Shown here one piece after another: positions 1 to 11,836 of a DNA stretch of 64,000 nt. The notes under the pieces were generated by a model. It made no database searches. It had not been told where the DNA came from and saw nothing but the letters and a program-made list of their open reading frames with translations. Source of the stretch: Globodera rostochiensis (taxonomy: Eukaryota; Nematoda; Chromadorea; Rhabditida; Heteroderidae); contig JAEVLN010000033.1 of assembly GCA_018350325.1 (NCBI GenBank), forward strand, positions 533,962 to 597,961, written 5' to 3'. The stretch's first letter is position 1. The number at the start of each line of letters is the position of its first letter. A program made the translations under genes and the position numbers.

Positions 1-3000
1 AGTTAATTTAAAAAATTTTATATTAAAGTCAACTTATTTATAAGTCAAACAAAATGCCCATACTAACTGATAATTAATTCTCATCATACTGACAAAACTA
101 TATTTCTATTTAGTAGAGCTTATAATTTCATTATCAAAATGCCCATTAAGCCATTTCATTTTGGGTGCAATAATTCAAATTGATTATAAAATACAAAATA
201 ATGTAAAAAAAGCAACTTCAATGCAACGATCTAGGTTTCATTGCTTTTTTGCAAATTTAAAAAAACTTATTTATTTGGTATGGAATTAATTAGAAACAAT
301 TAAAGATTTATGGTATTATTATTATATTGTGTTTTCATTTTTATTGTTGATAATACTTTATTTTTTAGAATCCAGTATATATTCAATTCTATTAAAGATT
401 GGGCATCATTAATCATTTCTTAATAATTCATAGAAACTGTCGCAGACAATTAGAATTGTAAATTCGAAGAAATACGTACAACAATAACAACTCACATTTT
501 TAAAACAACTAGCCAAAAGGAAAATTAAAAACAAATATAAGTTAAAAAGGACAACTAAACAACAAAATATACAAATAATAATTTTTCTTTAATTATTTAC
601 AATGAACTTTAAACAAAGCACTCGACATTGATATAAGCGTCGCAATAAATTTATAAAAACAAAAAATGTGGCATAAAGTTACCCTGATTAAAAATAATAA
701 TAATCGTTGCCAAAAAGATCAACATTCAGTTTTCGGCTGCTGTTTTGCTAGTTTCAAATGTACAAAAATAAATAAAGATTTAATCTAAAAATAAAATAAA
801 TGGTTCCAAATAAAAATACTAAATGGCTTTGCGCACTTTCAGCAATTGCGAATAAATTCTTGTTCTTTGTTCTATCTGTTAAATCGGACGATTGATTTTA
901 TTGACAACGAAAATAATAAACTTATTTATTTGGTATTAATTAGAAAAAATTAAAGAAACATATATGGTTTTTTTATTATTCTTTTTTTCATTATTATTGT
1001 TAATAATACTTTATTTTATAGAATCCAGTATATATTTAAAAACAACTAGTCAAAAAAAACTTAAACAAATATAAAAACAAAAAGGACAACTAATTTATAT
1101 AATTAATCTTCTAAAGATGGAAATTTAAAAAATAAATTCATAATGCTATACAACAAACCAATTTTTCTTAAATATAATTTTAAACAATGTTTTTAAGGGT
1201 TAGAATTACTATTAATAAAGTTCATTAAATAAAAATAAATAAACAATAAATTTAATTTGTTTTAAAATTTTTTTGAAATAATTAAATATATAAAGGAAAG
1301 ACAAATTCTTGAAAATGGAAAATAAATTTTTCTAAAAATATTGAAATAGTTAAAACAGAATTTCGAATATATAAAAATTAAAAATATAAATTTAACTAAA
1401 TAATTCATTAAAATAATCATAGATATTTTCTTTATGAATGATATTTTAAACCATATCCGAAAATTCTCAAATGGGGCATATTATTGATTATTAATAGGCC
1501 AAATGATTTTTATATCTATTACGATATTAATTAACAATTCCGTGTAATTAATCCATTACCCTAAGAGTTAATACTTTAATTATTATTAAAATTAATAACA
1601 AAACTTTAAAAAAAATGATAAGTAATTACAAATTTTTTTAATAAATCAAAAATATAATTAAAAATTATTTAAAATTTTTTTAAAATTAAAAAATTAACTA
1701 ATACTATTTAACCAAAGTTTATAAAATAAGTTCATAAATTTAAATAAAAATTAAAGATAATAAATTTATCAAAAATAAACCACCGGAATGCAAAAAAGTT
1801 AACAATTTTTTAGTAAATTTACCAAAATTTAATTAATTAGAAAATTAGTGTTACAAATCAAATGGAGTAATATTTTGTGTAAATTTAAGTAAACTTATAG
1901 TTTAAACAGCTTATTATTAAATTAAAAAATATTAAACTAATAGTTCATAATTACTTTTTAAAAATATTTATATTTTTAATTATTAAAATTTAAATAATTA
2001 TGCATAATNAATATAAATTAAAAATATAATTATAAAAAAAAAAAATAAAAATAATTAATTTTTAAAATTTGCAAAAATTATAGAATAATAAATATTAATA
2101 AAAAAAAATATAAAAAAATTAAAAAAAAATTCTATTATTAAAAAATGAAATGAAGATAGGTTTATTGCTTTTATTTAAATAAAATTTTTGTAATCTATTA
2201 ACCTTAAAAAATTTTAATAAAAATGGCAATAAATATATTGTGAAAAATTAAAAAAATGAAATCTCTGAAGTTAAAGGCCGTCAGATTTAATTAAGAAACG
2301 TTTCAATTTATTATTAAATGATTTTTTGAACAAATTTAAAATAAATATCAATTAAACAAATTATTAATAAAATTTATTTAATATAATTTATAATTAAAAA
2401 AAAAAACTGAAAGAAAAAAAGATTATTTAATTAATTATTAAAAAATAATTTTATTTAAAATTTTTAATATGAAACAAAAAAAAATAATGAATTACAAACT
2501 TTCAAAATATTTTGTAATTTATAATAATATAATTATTAAATTATTCAAAAAATTAANAAATTAAAAATATTGTTAAAAGGAACTTAATATTTAAAGGGTT
2601 TTTATATCATTTTAAATGAATAAAAGAAAATTAAAAAAATATTATTCGTATTTTATAATTAATTAAATTAGACAAATAAAATGCTATTTAAATTATTTGA
2701 ATAACCAACAAATTAAAAATAAGAAAAAAATAATGATAATATCAATATAATAATATATAATTAATTAAATATCGGATACTTAGATAATAATAAGCAATAC
2801 ATCAAAAGTTCCAAAAATAAAATTATAAACTTTTTAAAATAAAAATTTAAATTAAATGTCTTTAATAAAAACTTATTCAAACAAAAAATATAATTTCAAA
2901 AAAAAATAATTAAAGCATTACCCAATAATCAAACACCAATGATCTTTAATAATATTTTAAATTTCTACAAATATTAATAAATAAAACCAATAATTTATAA

Positions 3001-3750
3001 TTTTATAATAATTAAAATTTAATTCAAAATTATTACAAATTTATTAAAATATTTCAATTGGATTTTTATTTAAAGCATTACCGAACTAAAAATTAATTAA
3101 ATTATAAATTACCAAAATATTATTTAAAGATATTTAAATCCATTCACACTTAAATTAATATAAAAACGTTTAAGAATTAAGTGGAGATAGTCATAATTTC
3201 TAAATTACCAGCTAAACTAGATGTAATAATCTTTTAGAATAATTCAAATACGATTTTTTGTGAACTCCTAATCAAAAAATTACCGGAAAATTAACCCGAC
3301 TCAATTCCACGGTTTTTTTTTCTCTATAACGGTTTACATAAAAATTGTTTAAATTAAATATGTATTTGCAGAATTTAAAAATTTACAATATAAAAAGAAA
3401 AAATAAAAAAAGATTAAATAATTATTAATATTATAGTAATTTTTGATTATTTTATACAGCATCAAAACTATTCTAAATCTACTTAAATATAAGAGATTTC
3501 TAAATCTTCTAATAAATTATTTCAAAACTTAAAATTTTAAATTTTAAGAAATAATAAAATTAATTAATTAATAATAAAAAATTTATTAAAAAATAAACTT
3601 ATAAAAACCATCGGACCACTCCTGATTTTTAATAAGATAACAAATCATTATTAGATATTAAATTGCTATAATAATTATAACAATTTAAATAATAAAAAAA
3701 TAAAATAAAGAAATTTAATCAAATTTCTTAACAATCTTATTTTTAGAAAA
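1..3750. other. Extremely AT-rich gene-free region
   Basis: Almost only A and T, with long runs of A and T and short interspersed TTAATT/AAATAA words. No open frame of useful length and no recognisable exon was found on either strand. Two ambiguous bases (n) occur near 2009 and 2557. Composition changes sharply at about 3750, where ordinary sequence begins. It could be a heterochromatic or otherwise unconstrained spacer. I saw no rRNA- or tRNA-like segment that would suggest a mitochondrial insertion. Confidence 0.7.
261..1095. repeat. Two diverged direct repeats in AT-rich DNA
   Basis: A segment at about 261-390 (AACTTATTTATTTGGTAT ... GAATCCAGTATATATTCAA) recurs at about 914-1040 in the same orientation with small indels. 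The stretch after each copy (AAACAACTAG, then AAAGGACAACTAA) also recurs, at about 505-560 and 1040-1092. The spacing is about 650 bp. This may be a tandem duplication or the remains of terminal direct repeats of an element; nothing coding lies between the copies. Confidence 0.5.
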
Positions 3751-4427
3751 ATTTTGCTTGAACTAACACAGACTTACTGGCTGCTTGCTCCCTAGAAATT
3801 GTAAATTTAGCGTATTAACTTTAAACGTCCAATCAATCAGGCAAAAGCTAATTAATCGCATAAAAACAATAGAATAAACCCCCATATACGATGTTTCAGC
3901 AAATTTGGGCACCTTTTTAAAATTTGAATGTGTGGCGCCATAACGGAAAAGTACCCAACGCGGATATGTTGAAGTGAATTCGCCGAAGCAAAATAAAAAT
4001 TTCTATTCCTTGAAAAAATTTGAAATATTTAAAAAAAAATTTTTTAAATTGTTTCCTTTACCATCGAAGTTCATAAAAAAGAAAGAACAATCATGTATAC
4101 AGTCGGGGTTCGAATCTCAGCCATACCCAGGGAAAACAGGGAGGAACGGCTGTTTTTTTGAAAAATGAGCAATAATGGTTAGACAAAAATCCAAAAGCAT
4201 AATTTAAGCGCGAAAATCGGCCTCTTTTTTTGGCCGGGTGGGTATGCGGCCTTTTTGGTGCAAAACGTGCCAAAGATTTGCGCCTTGCATTCTACATATT
4301 TAAATGAGAAGATCGAAATCATTAAATGCGATCAGCTTTTTATGCTACTTATCTGTAAGAAGTGATTAATGCTAAAACAGATAGCAATGGCCTTCAACAA
4401 CAACAAAAATCGATCGTCTTCCAATGC
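3751..4427. other. Intergenic; one Pol III B-box-like site
   Basis: No convincing gene. Around 4110-4125 the sequence GGGGTTCGAATCTCAGCC resembles the B box of tRNA promoters, and a decayed tRNA-derived SINE is possible, but I see no matching A box or cloverleaf. The rest is the 3' flank of the SPRY gene that ends at 4428 on the minus strand. Confidence 0.3.
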
Positions 4428-6231
4428 CTAAATCGTATTGTCAATAATGTTGTATTTGAAGTTTGGTCCAAAATTAGCTTCAATTTTGTCGCCAGTGTGA
4501 TACAACGTCACACACGGGTACAAATCGGCACAAGTGACCAACATATTGGCAGTGTCTGCAAATTTAGACAAATTTAAAGCAAATAAAAATTCATTAGAAT
4601 AAATATTGAACAAATTTTTGTTAGTATTTTTTCAGCCTCTTTCTTTCTCTAACCCAAACGCTGTCCGTTCACTGTGTAAACGATTTGGCGAGTTGCCAAA
4701 TTGACGCCGCATCCGACGACGTCGCCTTCCTCAAACGCGAGCTTTCCACTGATGTACGGACGTCCATCGCTGGAACATCCCTCAACACCGTGCCCCCAAA
4801 AAGTGCCACTGCTTTGGTATGCATAAGTCCCTTCGTAACATCCAACAAAATCGCCCAAAGGTATTTGTTTTGGCGCCAATCCAATGGCGATACCACTTTA
4901 AATACATATTATCAAATAAAAATAAGAAAACTAAAATATTCAAAGCAGTGCCGAACATTGTTTTATATTTAAAATTTACGCCAAATGTTTCTGCTTCTTC
5001 ACAATGTTGACTTCGAAGAAAAAAATGCCAAAATGATTTTTTGGAATTGGCCATTCGGCAAGCACAGAGCGATTCGCTGAAGCAGAAAAGTTACTAAAAT
5101 ATTACTATGCAAATAAAAGGCTTTTGATTCAATTAATTTACTAAATCATTTTAACGGAATAGTATTTACCAGGAGCAATTCCAGTATGTTGGACAATCAA
5201 TCGTTCTGTTCCAAAGAGAGCGAGGTCCTTATGACCTACAACCGGTTCCCATTTGTTTTGAGGGATTAGTCCTAAATTTACAATTATTTAATTCTTTTTC
5301 AAATTCATACCCAAATTATCCATTTTGAGACGGAATTGATCAACTGTAAAAAAATTAGCAAACAGTCAAAACTGAGCGGAACCAAAATTTTTGGAAAACT
5401 CGGGACAGGGACTGACTGGGACCACGAGAGCCGTGATCAGGACCAGCATTTTAATGTTGAAATGGGAAATGTTGAGAATAGTAGGAAATGATTTTTTTTA
5501 AAAAGATCAATTTTGAGCGGACCCAATCAAAATTTCCCGTCTTCAAATTAACCAAAATTCTCACCATTTTCCTTCTGTCCATCGCTTAATTTGACAAATG
5601 ACTTCTGCAATTGGTCAATGCTCTGCTGCTGCTTTTTCTGATTTGCCCCCATCTTTTCGTGCACGGCCTTTTGTTGCTTCTGCCCCAACTCAATAATTTT
5701 TGTTTGGAGCGCGTACTGAATTACACAAAATTACAACAAAAAGGTCAGTAATGACAGAATTCACGCTTTTTGAATGATAGACTAAAATTGATTTTTTGAA
5801 AATTTTCAAAAAAATCTTCGAATTCGGGTCCGGGGTTCGATTCGGTCGAAACAGAGGTCATATTCGGATGCTACGCCCCCAAATACCCATAGAAAAGCAC
5901 CCAAAAAATCGAAGTTTTTTGCATAGGTTATTGAGATGACTTTTCAAGAATTTTCGAATTGTTTAGCTTTAACTTAAAAATAGCAGCCATATTACTTACC
6001 TTTTCGCATTCAATTTTGTGTAATTCATGCATTTCTTCCATGGACTGCTTCATTTCTTCCATGTACTGCTTCATGTCCTTCATTTCTTCCTTTAACTGCT
6101 TCATGTCCTTTAATTCTTCCTTCAACTGCTGCATGTCCTTCATTCCTTCCATGTACTGCTTCATCTCCTTCATTTCTTCCTTCATCCATTTGATACTTTC
6201 CAACTCCAATTCCATTTGCTTGGTCTTTTCA
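4428..6231 (-). CDS. Coiled-coil + SPRY domain protein (5' end not found)
   Basis: Six consecutive exons read in phase on the minus strand: 6000-6231, 5565-5715, 5170-5271, 4980-5076, 4654-4895, 4428-4555 (317 codons with the stop). The first two encode charged heptad-like sequence, a Met/Glu/Lys-rich repeat ([17 protein letters not shown]) then a Gln-rich segment: a coiled coil. The last four form a SPRY domain, with [54 protein letters not shown] and [10 protein letters not shown] as family landmarks. SPRY is a protein-interaction fold; in Globodera it is used both in RanBPM-like proteins and in secreted SPRYSEC effectors. The first listed exon starts with one base of a split codon, so at least one 5' exon is missing. 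I could not place a start or a signal peptide. No stop or frameshift was seen. The coiled-coil start is closest to the plus-strand gene at 54322-56141 (shared EK.KQMELEL). Confidence 0.72.
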
Positions 6232-8347
6232 CTATAACGGGATAATTAACTTAGAAAGGATCTTAAGACAAATGTTTGAAAATTAAAAAAAACACAGTCT
6301 ACTGCCTTATTTTCTTGCTCAGCAGACTCACCTCCAATTCATAATCATTTCTAGAGATGGGATTATATTGACTAAAAATGTGAAATTGACTTAAAATATG
6401 GACCAAAAACCCCAAAAAGTGGCGAAATAGGTAGGGGCTAAAAAATGTGCTAAAACTGACCAAATCCAGTCAATTTATGCGTAAAATTTGTCAGTCTTTA
6501 TTATTTTCCTTTTACACTTGTAAATATAATATTGTTCACATGTTTTTGAAATTTTATAAAAAAAACATTTTCGCAAAATATCGATCTTTAGGGACACATT
6601 TTTCCAAGAAAAAGTCATTTTTAGGGGAGCGTTTTTGGTTGAAAAATTTTGATTTTTGAGAGTGCTTATTTCGTTTTTATTGGATTTTTTTAAGAAATTT
6701 TGGGGAGATTTGTGCCAATTGATTCCCTTCTAAAGATAATTTTATTTGTGTGACCCATTAGTGCCCAGGAGCAAACTTTAGATTTGCCCGTTGTTGCTGT
6801 TGAATAGTCTTTATTTGTTCAGTTTCTTCCAACAAATGTCTTTGTCCCCCGAGGGGCTGGGCTTTATTTAAACAATTGTTGTTGATTATTCTGAATTAAA
6901 CATTTATAAAAGCGGAGAATAGCAACAATTTTAACGTTTAGTCTGTGTGTTCTGTTTGAATTTAATCCAAATTTCGTTCGTCTTCCCGCGCATTCATTCA
7001 TTCATTTTCGCGGTTCACTCGGACCTTCGTTTGTGTCAAACAGTCTGAACCTGCGAAATCAAATATTGGGGGGATGGTAAAATGCTTCCAACAATTAATT
7101 AAGCCTCTTGACCCGTCGCCAATGTCACTGTCTTCGAAGTTAAAGTTGGCGGTCGGTTAACCGAACGAAAACCGACTTTTTTGGCCCAAAAACCGAAACA
7201 GAAATCGGGGGTCGTAAATGCCCCCCCCCCCTCCCAGCCCGCCTCAAAAGAAAAATCTATATATAAATTGTAGAGATGTTGTCCGGATGTTATTTAGCGG
7301 GGAAAATGAGGATTTGTAACATTATGTTTTTCAAATCTTTTAAGCTTAGAATTTAAACAAATTCTCTCCAAAAATGCCATGTTTAGGGGTGTAAAAAAGT
7401 TCGATTTTCGAGACCAAGTACCCGAGACTCGAGACCGAGACTCAAAAAACCCAATACTTTTCTCGAGACAAGACTCGAGACCGAGACTCTCGTGCATCAC
7501 ACTAGTATAAAACATCCTCTACCCCCATCAAAAATTGTGTTAGGGAAGAAGAAAAGCGATGGGAAGGAGAGGGAGGGGGTTAGGGGGGGGCGATGGGAGG
7601 GGGGGGGGGGGGGTCATTGGCCGGAGGGGGGGGGGGGTGCAGATACAAATGTGTGAAGAAAATTGTCCGGAGTGTGTGAAAGTGATGCTAACATCGATTA
7701 CCTTTGTTGTTGGGCCAGGGGCAAGCGACTCAGAGTGGGGGGAGGGGGAGGGGGTCGGCGATTTGATTTCTAAACATTTTGGTTGTCACGCCCCCCCCCC
7801 CCCTTAAATTTTATTTCCACTTTTAGGGGTAAAGCAATCGCTTGGGGAAACAAGTGATTTTGTTGCCGTCTTTTGGAGTTTTTGTAAAATGGAAATTTCA
7901 GGAATTCCCGTCTTTTTCGGTTTGAAAAATTTCTTAAGAAAAATGCAGCAAAAAGAAAATCGTACCCTTAAAACTCAGAATTTTTTAAACCAAAACTATT
8001 TGGGCATTTTTCCTTTGTTATGAAAATTAGTCCAAAATATTTCGCCAAGCAATTATTTACGGGAACGGGAATAAAAGTAATTTCAATTTAGCGCGACGAG
8101 ATCGGGATTCCCGCCTTTTTCCTTTCCCCCTATTAATCCCGTTTAAATAAAGGATAAAATTTATCCGTTCATTCTTATCAAAAGTTTAAAAATCCATGGC
8201 TAATAGTAAAAATTTCAGGAGTAATATCAGCCATCTAAAACGCAAAAATCGTTCCAAATTGCCATGCAAAAACATATCCAGAAGGCATTTGCGCGTTTCA
8301 TCGGACTGTTCCGTCACTAGCGGGTAAGACAATCGCTTCCCCGTGCA
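6232..8347. other. Intergenic region, repeat-rich, homopolymer G and C runs
   Basis: No supportable gene. The region contains an AT-rich stretch (6350-6760), a CGAGAC-rich repeat (7385-7505) and very strong G runs at 7559-7640, with C runs at 7221-7232 and 7791-7803. The open frame on the plus strand at 7559-7807 is a Gly/Arg translation of the G runs and has no sign of being coding. Confidence 0.5.
7385..7505. repeat. CGAGAC-rich dispersed repeat
   Basis: Multiple overlapping GAGACTCGAGAC / GTCTCGAGTC words, partly palindromic, next to the motif GGGGTGTAAAAA. Similar CGAGAC-rich patches recur at about 16310-16385, 18075-18125 and 44695-44760, so this is probably a degraded dispersed element rather than a gene. 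No target duplication could be fixed. Confidence 0.4.
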
Positions 8348-10638
8348 TACCGTATTACCTCTTTTAATTACCCATGGGTAATTATTTTTCAATCCTCTCC
8401 TAGAGTGGGTAATAATTAGAGAGTGGGTACTTATTAGAAGGTGGGTAGTTATTTTTCAACTTGTTTGGCGATATGCTTAGGTATCCATCATAAAAATTTT
8501 CTTCATTTCACCAAATTTCCATACTTCCACTTATTTCTATTCGTCAATTTTCAAGATGGATTCAATTTGTTGTGTCTGCAAACTTAATTATCAAGGAAGT
8601 CACCATTGCTCCAGCTGCAAGATGCCATGCCACGCAATTTGTGGTGATGCTGGTGATGAAGAAGGCTACGGCGCCCAAGTAGTCTGCTTCAACTGCAAGA
8701 ATAAGGGCCCCGAAATTGACACAAAGTACCCATCAATTCATCATGCTAATTAATAATTAATTAGAACTTAATTTAGCACTCAGAGTGAGGCAACCGGAGA
8801 CGGTGAAAATAAGGAGAACGAGCCTCAACTACACGATGATGACGATGGCATACCAGTGGATCGAAAACGAAATCGAAACAACGATGCAGCAAAGAAGCTT
8901 GAAGCAATTGAATGGGCGCGTAGGAATTCAATCAAATCAGCAGCAAAGAAGTTCCGCGTCGACAGAAAGTTAGTACGTAGATGGATGGAACAAGAGGACA
9001 AACTGAAGCAGCAAATGTACGAGCTCTTCATTCCGTTCTATTCGAATAGAAGTATTTAGGAACACATGCGGAGGAAAACGCAAACGCCTCGATGGAGCGG
9101 GACGCCCAGTTCAGCATCAAGACATCGACACCACACTGGCCGACTGGATCAAAGAAATGCGGCTGAACAAAAAGCCCGTGACCAGAAGCATCATCAAGAA
9201 CAAGGCGGCTGCACTGTTCGTCGACACTGACATAAAGGTTAGGACATCAAAACTTTAACTCAATTTATATTTTAAACAAGGTCTCTGAGGGATGGCTGGA
9301 GAAGTTTCTCAAGAGGCACAACTTTGTCCTGAGGCGAAGGACAACAGCCGGCCAGAAACCACCAGCAAACTAGGCAGAAGCGGTACCCAAATTCATCATT
9401 TACGTGGAACAACGGCGCCAGAAGGTCAATTTCTCTGGAATTTATGCAATGGACGAAACGGCAGTGTGGTTCGACTGTCCCGACAACAGATGCATTGAGA
9501 CGAAGGGAGCAAAAGAAGTAAACCCTTAACTTTTTTAAAGAAACCCATTTTTTTGCACTAGGTGATGGTCGTGACAACTGGGCACGAGAAAATGCGTGTC
9601 ACTGTCTGTCTGACAGCCCGCAATGATGGAAGAAAGCTGTCGCCATATGTGCTCGTCAACAGAAAACGCCCACTGCCGAAGATTGTTGAGCAGTTCAGAG
9701 GGAAGTTGAGCATCAACTTCGCTGGTTCAACCTGGATGAATGACGGCACAACGGAGGACTACCTGCACAAAATCATCGGGCTGAAGCTGTTCGGCGGAAA
9801 GCGCTTGCTCGTGTGGGATGCATTCGGGAGTCACAAAAGCGCGGGTACTACAAAGGTTTTGAAGGAGCTGGGCGTTGAAGCGGCGTACATTCCAGGCGGC
9901 TGCACCAAATTCATTCAGGTAATTTTTTTCGCTTTTAAATAAATTTTCGTCTTATTCTGCAGGCACCCGACGTTTGCTGGAACAAACCGTTTAAGGAGCG
10001 AATCCGGCACTACTACAGTTTGTGGATTACCAATGGCGACAGGCAGGAGTTTACCGCTGCTGGAAACCCGAAGGCCCCGGCGTTGGAAGTCGTTCTGGAT
10101 TGGGTGGACCGATCATGGCAGGAGCTGTCCAAAGAGATGATCATCAAGTCATTTGAAGGTTTGCACACTTCGTTATTTGAACCATTATTAATTTACAATA
10201 ATCAAGTATGCGGTCTCACAACAACGACTGACGGATATGGGGACGATCGAATCAACTGCTTCAAGCCGGATGGACCGATTGGAGCGCGAGGCATTGAACT
10301 TCTTCGTGAGTTCAGAGGCAAAGAGACGCTGAAGGATGGACGAAATGATGTAGAAGAAGCGGGCTTATCAGAAGATGAAAATGATTTGGAGCTTAGCGGT
10401 GTTGGCGAAGATGAAGAATTATTTTTTCAAATTTAAAACACAATTTTCTCCTTTACATCTCATCAAATTTTACCCAGTGAAAAGGCGATAAAATTGGATT
10501 CGAACTGTTAAAAATAACGATTACAGTGGGTAATTATTAGAGAGTGGGTAATTATTTTTCAATCCTCTCCTAGAGTGGGTAATTATTAGAGAGTGGGTAC
10601 TTATTAGAAGGTGGGTAATTAAAAGAGGTAATACGGTA
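8348..10638 (+). mobile_element. Pogo-like (Tc1/mariner superfamily) DNA transposon
   Basis: Perfect 27-bp terminal inverted repeats lie at 8348-8374 and 10612-10638. Read as 2-bp TA target duplications plus 25-bp inverted repeats, this gives an element of about 2.29 kb, as expected for the pogo group. Just inside the ends is a subterminal block of about 75 bp in the same orientation at both sides (about 8377-8454 and 10546-10620), built from repeated GTGGGTAATTATTAGA-type words, probably transposase binding sites. Between them lies one multi-exon transposase gene on the plus strand, much richer in G+C than the surroundings, which suggests recent arrival. Confidence 0.85.
8556..10436 (+). pseudogene. 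Pogo-like transposase with one in-frame stop
   Basis: Seven exons join in phase: 8556-8725, 8777-9016, 9060-9237, 9281-9517, 9562-9918, 9963-10158, 10207-10436 (536 codons). Order of parts: an N-terminal zinc-binding segment (CCVC, HHCSSC, HAICG, CFNC spacing); an acidic linker; a Psq/CENP-B type helix-turn-helix (AIEWARRNSIKSAAKKF); then a DDE_1 catalytic domain with Asp residues in AMDETAVWF, LLVWDAFGSHKS and APDVCWNKPFK; and finally a VCGLTTTTDG segment and an acidic tail. Introns are 43-51 bp. A TAG codon at 9371-9373 (exon 4) interrupts the frame, so this copy may be dead unless it is a sequence error. The last intron is a multiple of three and could be retained. Enzymatic role by family: cut-and-paste transposition at TA sites. 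Confidence 0.8.
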
Positions 10639-11836
10639 ATCGTTTCCCAAGGGAGAAAGGAGAGAGAATAAAGAGTTCTAATTGGAGTTGGAGAATTAAA
10701 TTTCTGAGTTGGCTGATTCAGCTGCTCGCCATGCTGGCAATTTATCAGCTTGGGGCAGTCTGATCAGCAAGTTTGGCAAATAATTTGACGTCATTGACAA
10801 CATGGCAATAAGTACAACATTATGGTAAAATGGCGAAATATGGTTTGTTCGGTTAGCGATGCTTTTATTCCATTTAAACCCAATTTGCTCAAAAGTTGGA
10901 TTAGGGAACGCAATAGCTCTTAATGCCACTGAGCCAAAGGCAATAACCGGTCAACAGGAAGATTCTGATAGCGATTTCAAAGATTTTAAATTGATTAATA
11001 AATAAATACCTTTGAAAGCGTTGGGTAAATGAAAACTATGAAAGTGAGCAACAAAATCATTGTTGTATTATTATTCATTTTTTAAATTTAATTTATTCGG
11101 TAATAAATCTAGTGGCAAATAAACTTTTATCTTCCAAAATTGTTCCCTTTTCCAATTAATGGGCGGTACTTTCTGAAAATTCGAAAAATAAGGAGACAAC
11201 ACCTAAAATTCGGATAATTAACTTACTATTTACTGCTTTTTTGTTTTGAAAATAATTAAAAAATTCCCAAAGTAATAAGAGTAAAAAGTTCATTCGGTCG
11301 AAATTTGCATGTTTATTTAATACAAAATTCTAAATTTTAGTTTCTAAAAATAATAAAATTAACTTTTAACCGTTATGATTAAAATGTATTTATAAGCTGA
11401 AAGTTGGAATTATCTTAAAAATTGAATGGACTTTTCTTTGGGCAAATGTTGACACAAAAACGGGGGACGACCTCACTTTTGCGAATTAATCTTTTTCCAT
11501 CATAAATTTTGAAATTTGCAATGGTGACCCTAGAATTGTGATAACAACAGAAAGTATCCGATTCCAGAAGTGTTGAATGGAAATTGCTGAAAAAGTCAAG
11601 ATTTGAGTGTCCTTATTTGAAATTAATGTTCTGTTTTCGGATTAATCCCTCCCTGTCTAAAGAAGTAGTTGACCGTTGTTGAATTTGAATACACCAAAAA
11701 AGTGAATTTTATAGTAAAACCCGAAAAGTTAAATGACAAATGCAGAAACAAATGAATTGTTAAAATGCTTTGATCTACACCGAAAAAATGATAACCGTTC
11801 TAATCGCTATACAGCATAACCATAAATACTCGTTTT
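10639..11836. other. Intergenic region, no gene seen
   Basis: Ordinary AT-rich spacer between the pogo-like element and the 3' end of the secreted SPRY gene. The minus-strand open frame at 10696-10929 has no recognisable domain and no splice context that would extend it. Nothing else is supportable here. Confidence 0.5.

Noticed and set aside
1..3750. Mitochondrial insertion
   Set aside because: No rRNA, tRNA or cox-like reading frame was seen; composition alone is not enough.
7559..7807. Gly-rich open frame
   Set aside because: Created by G runs; no support as a gene.
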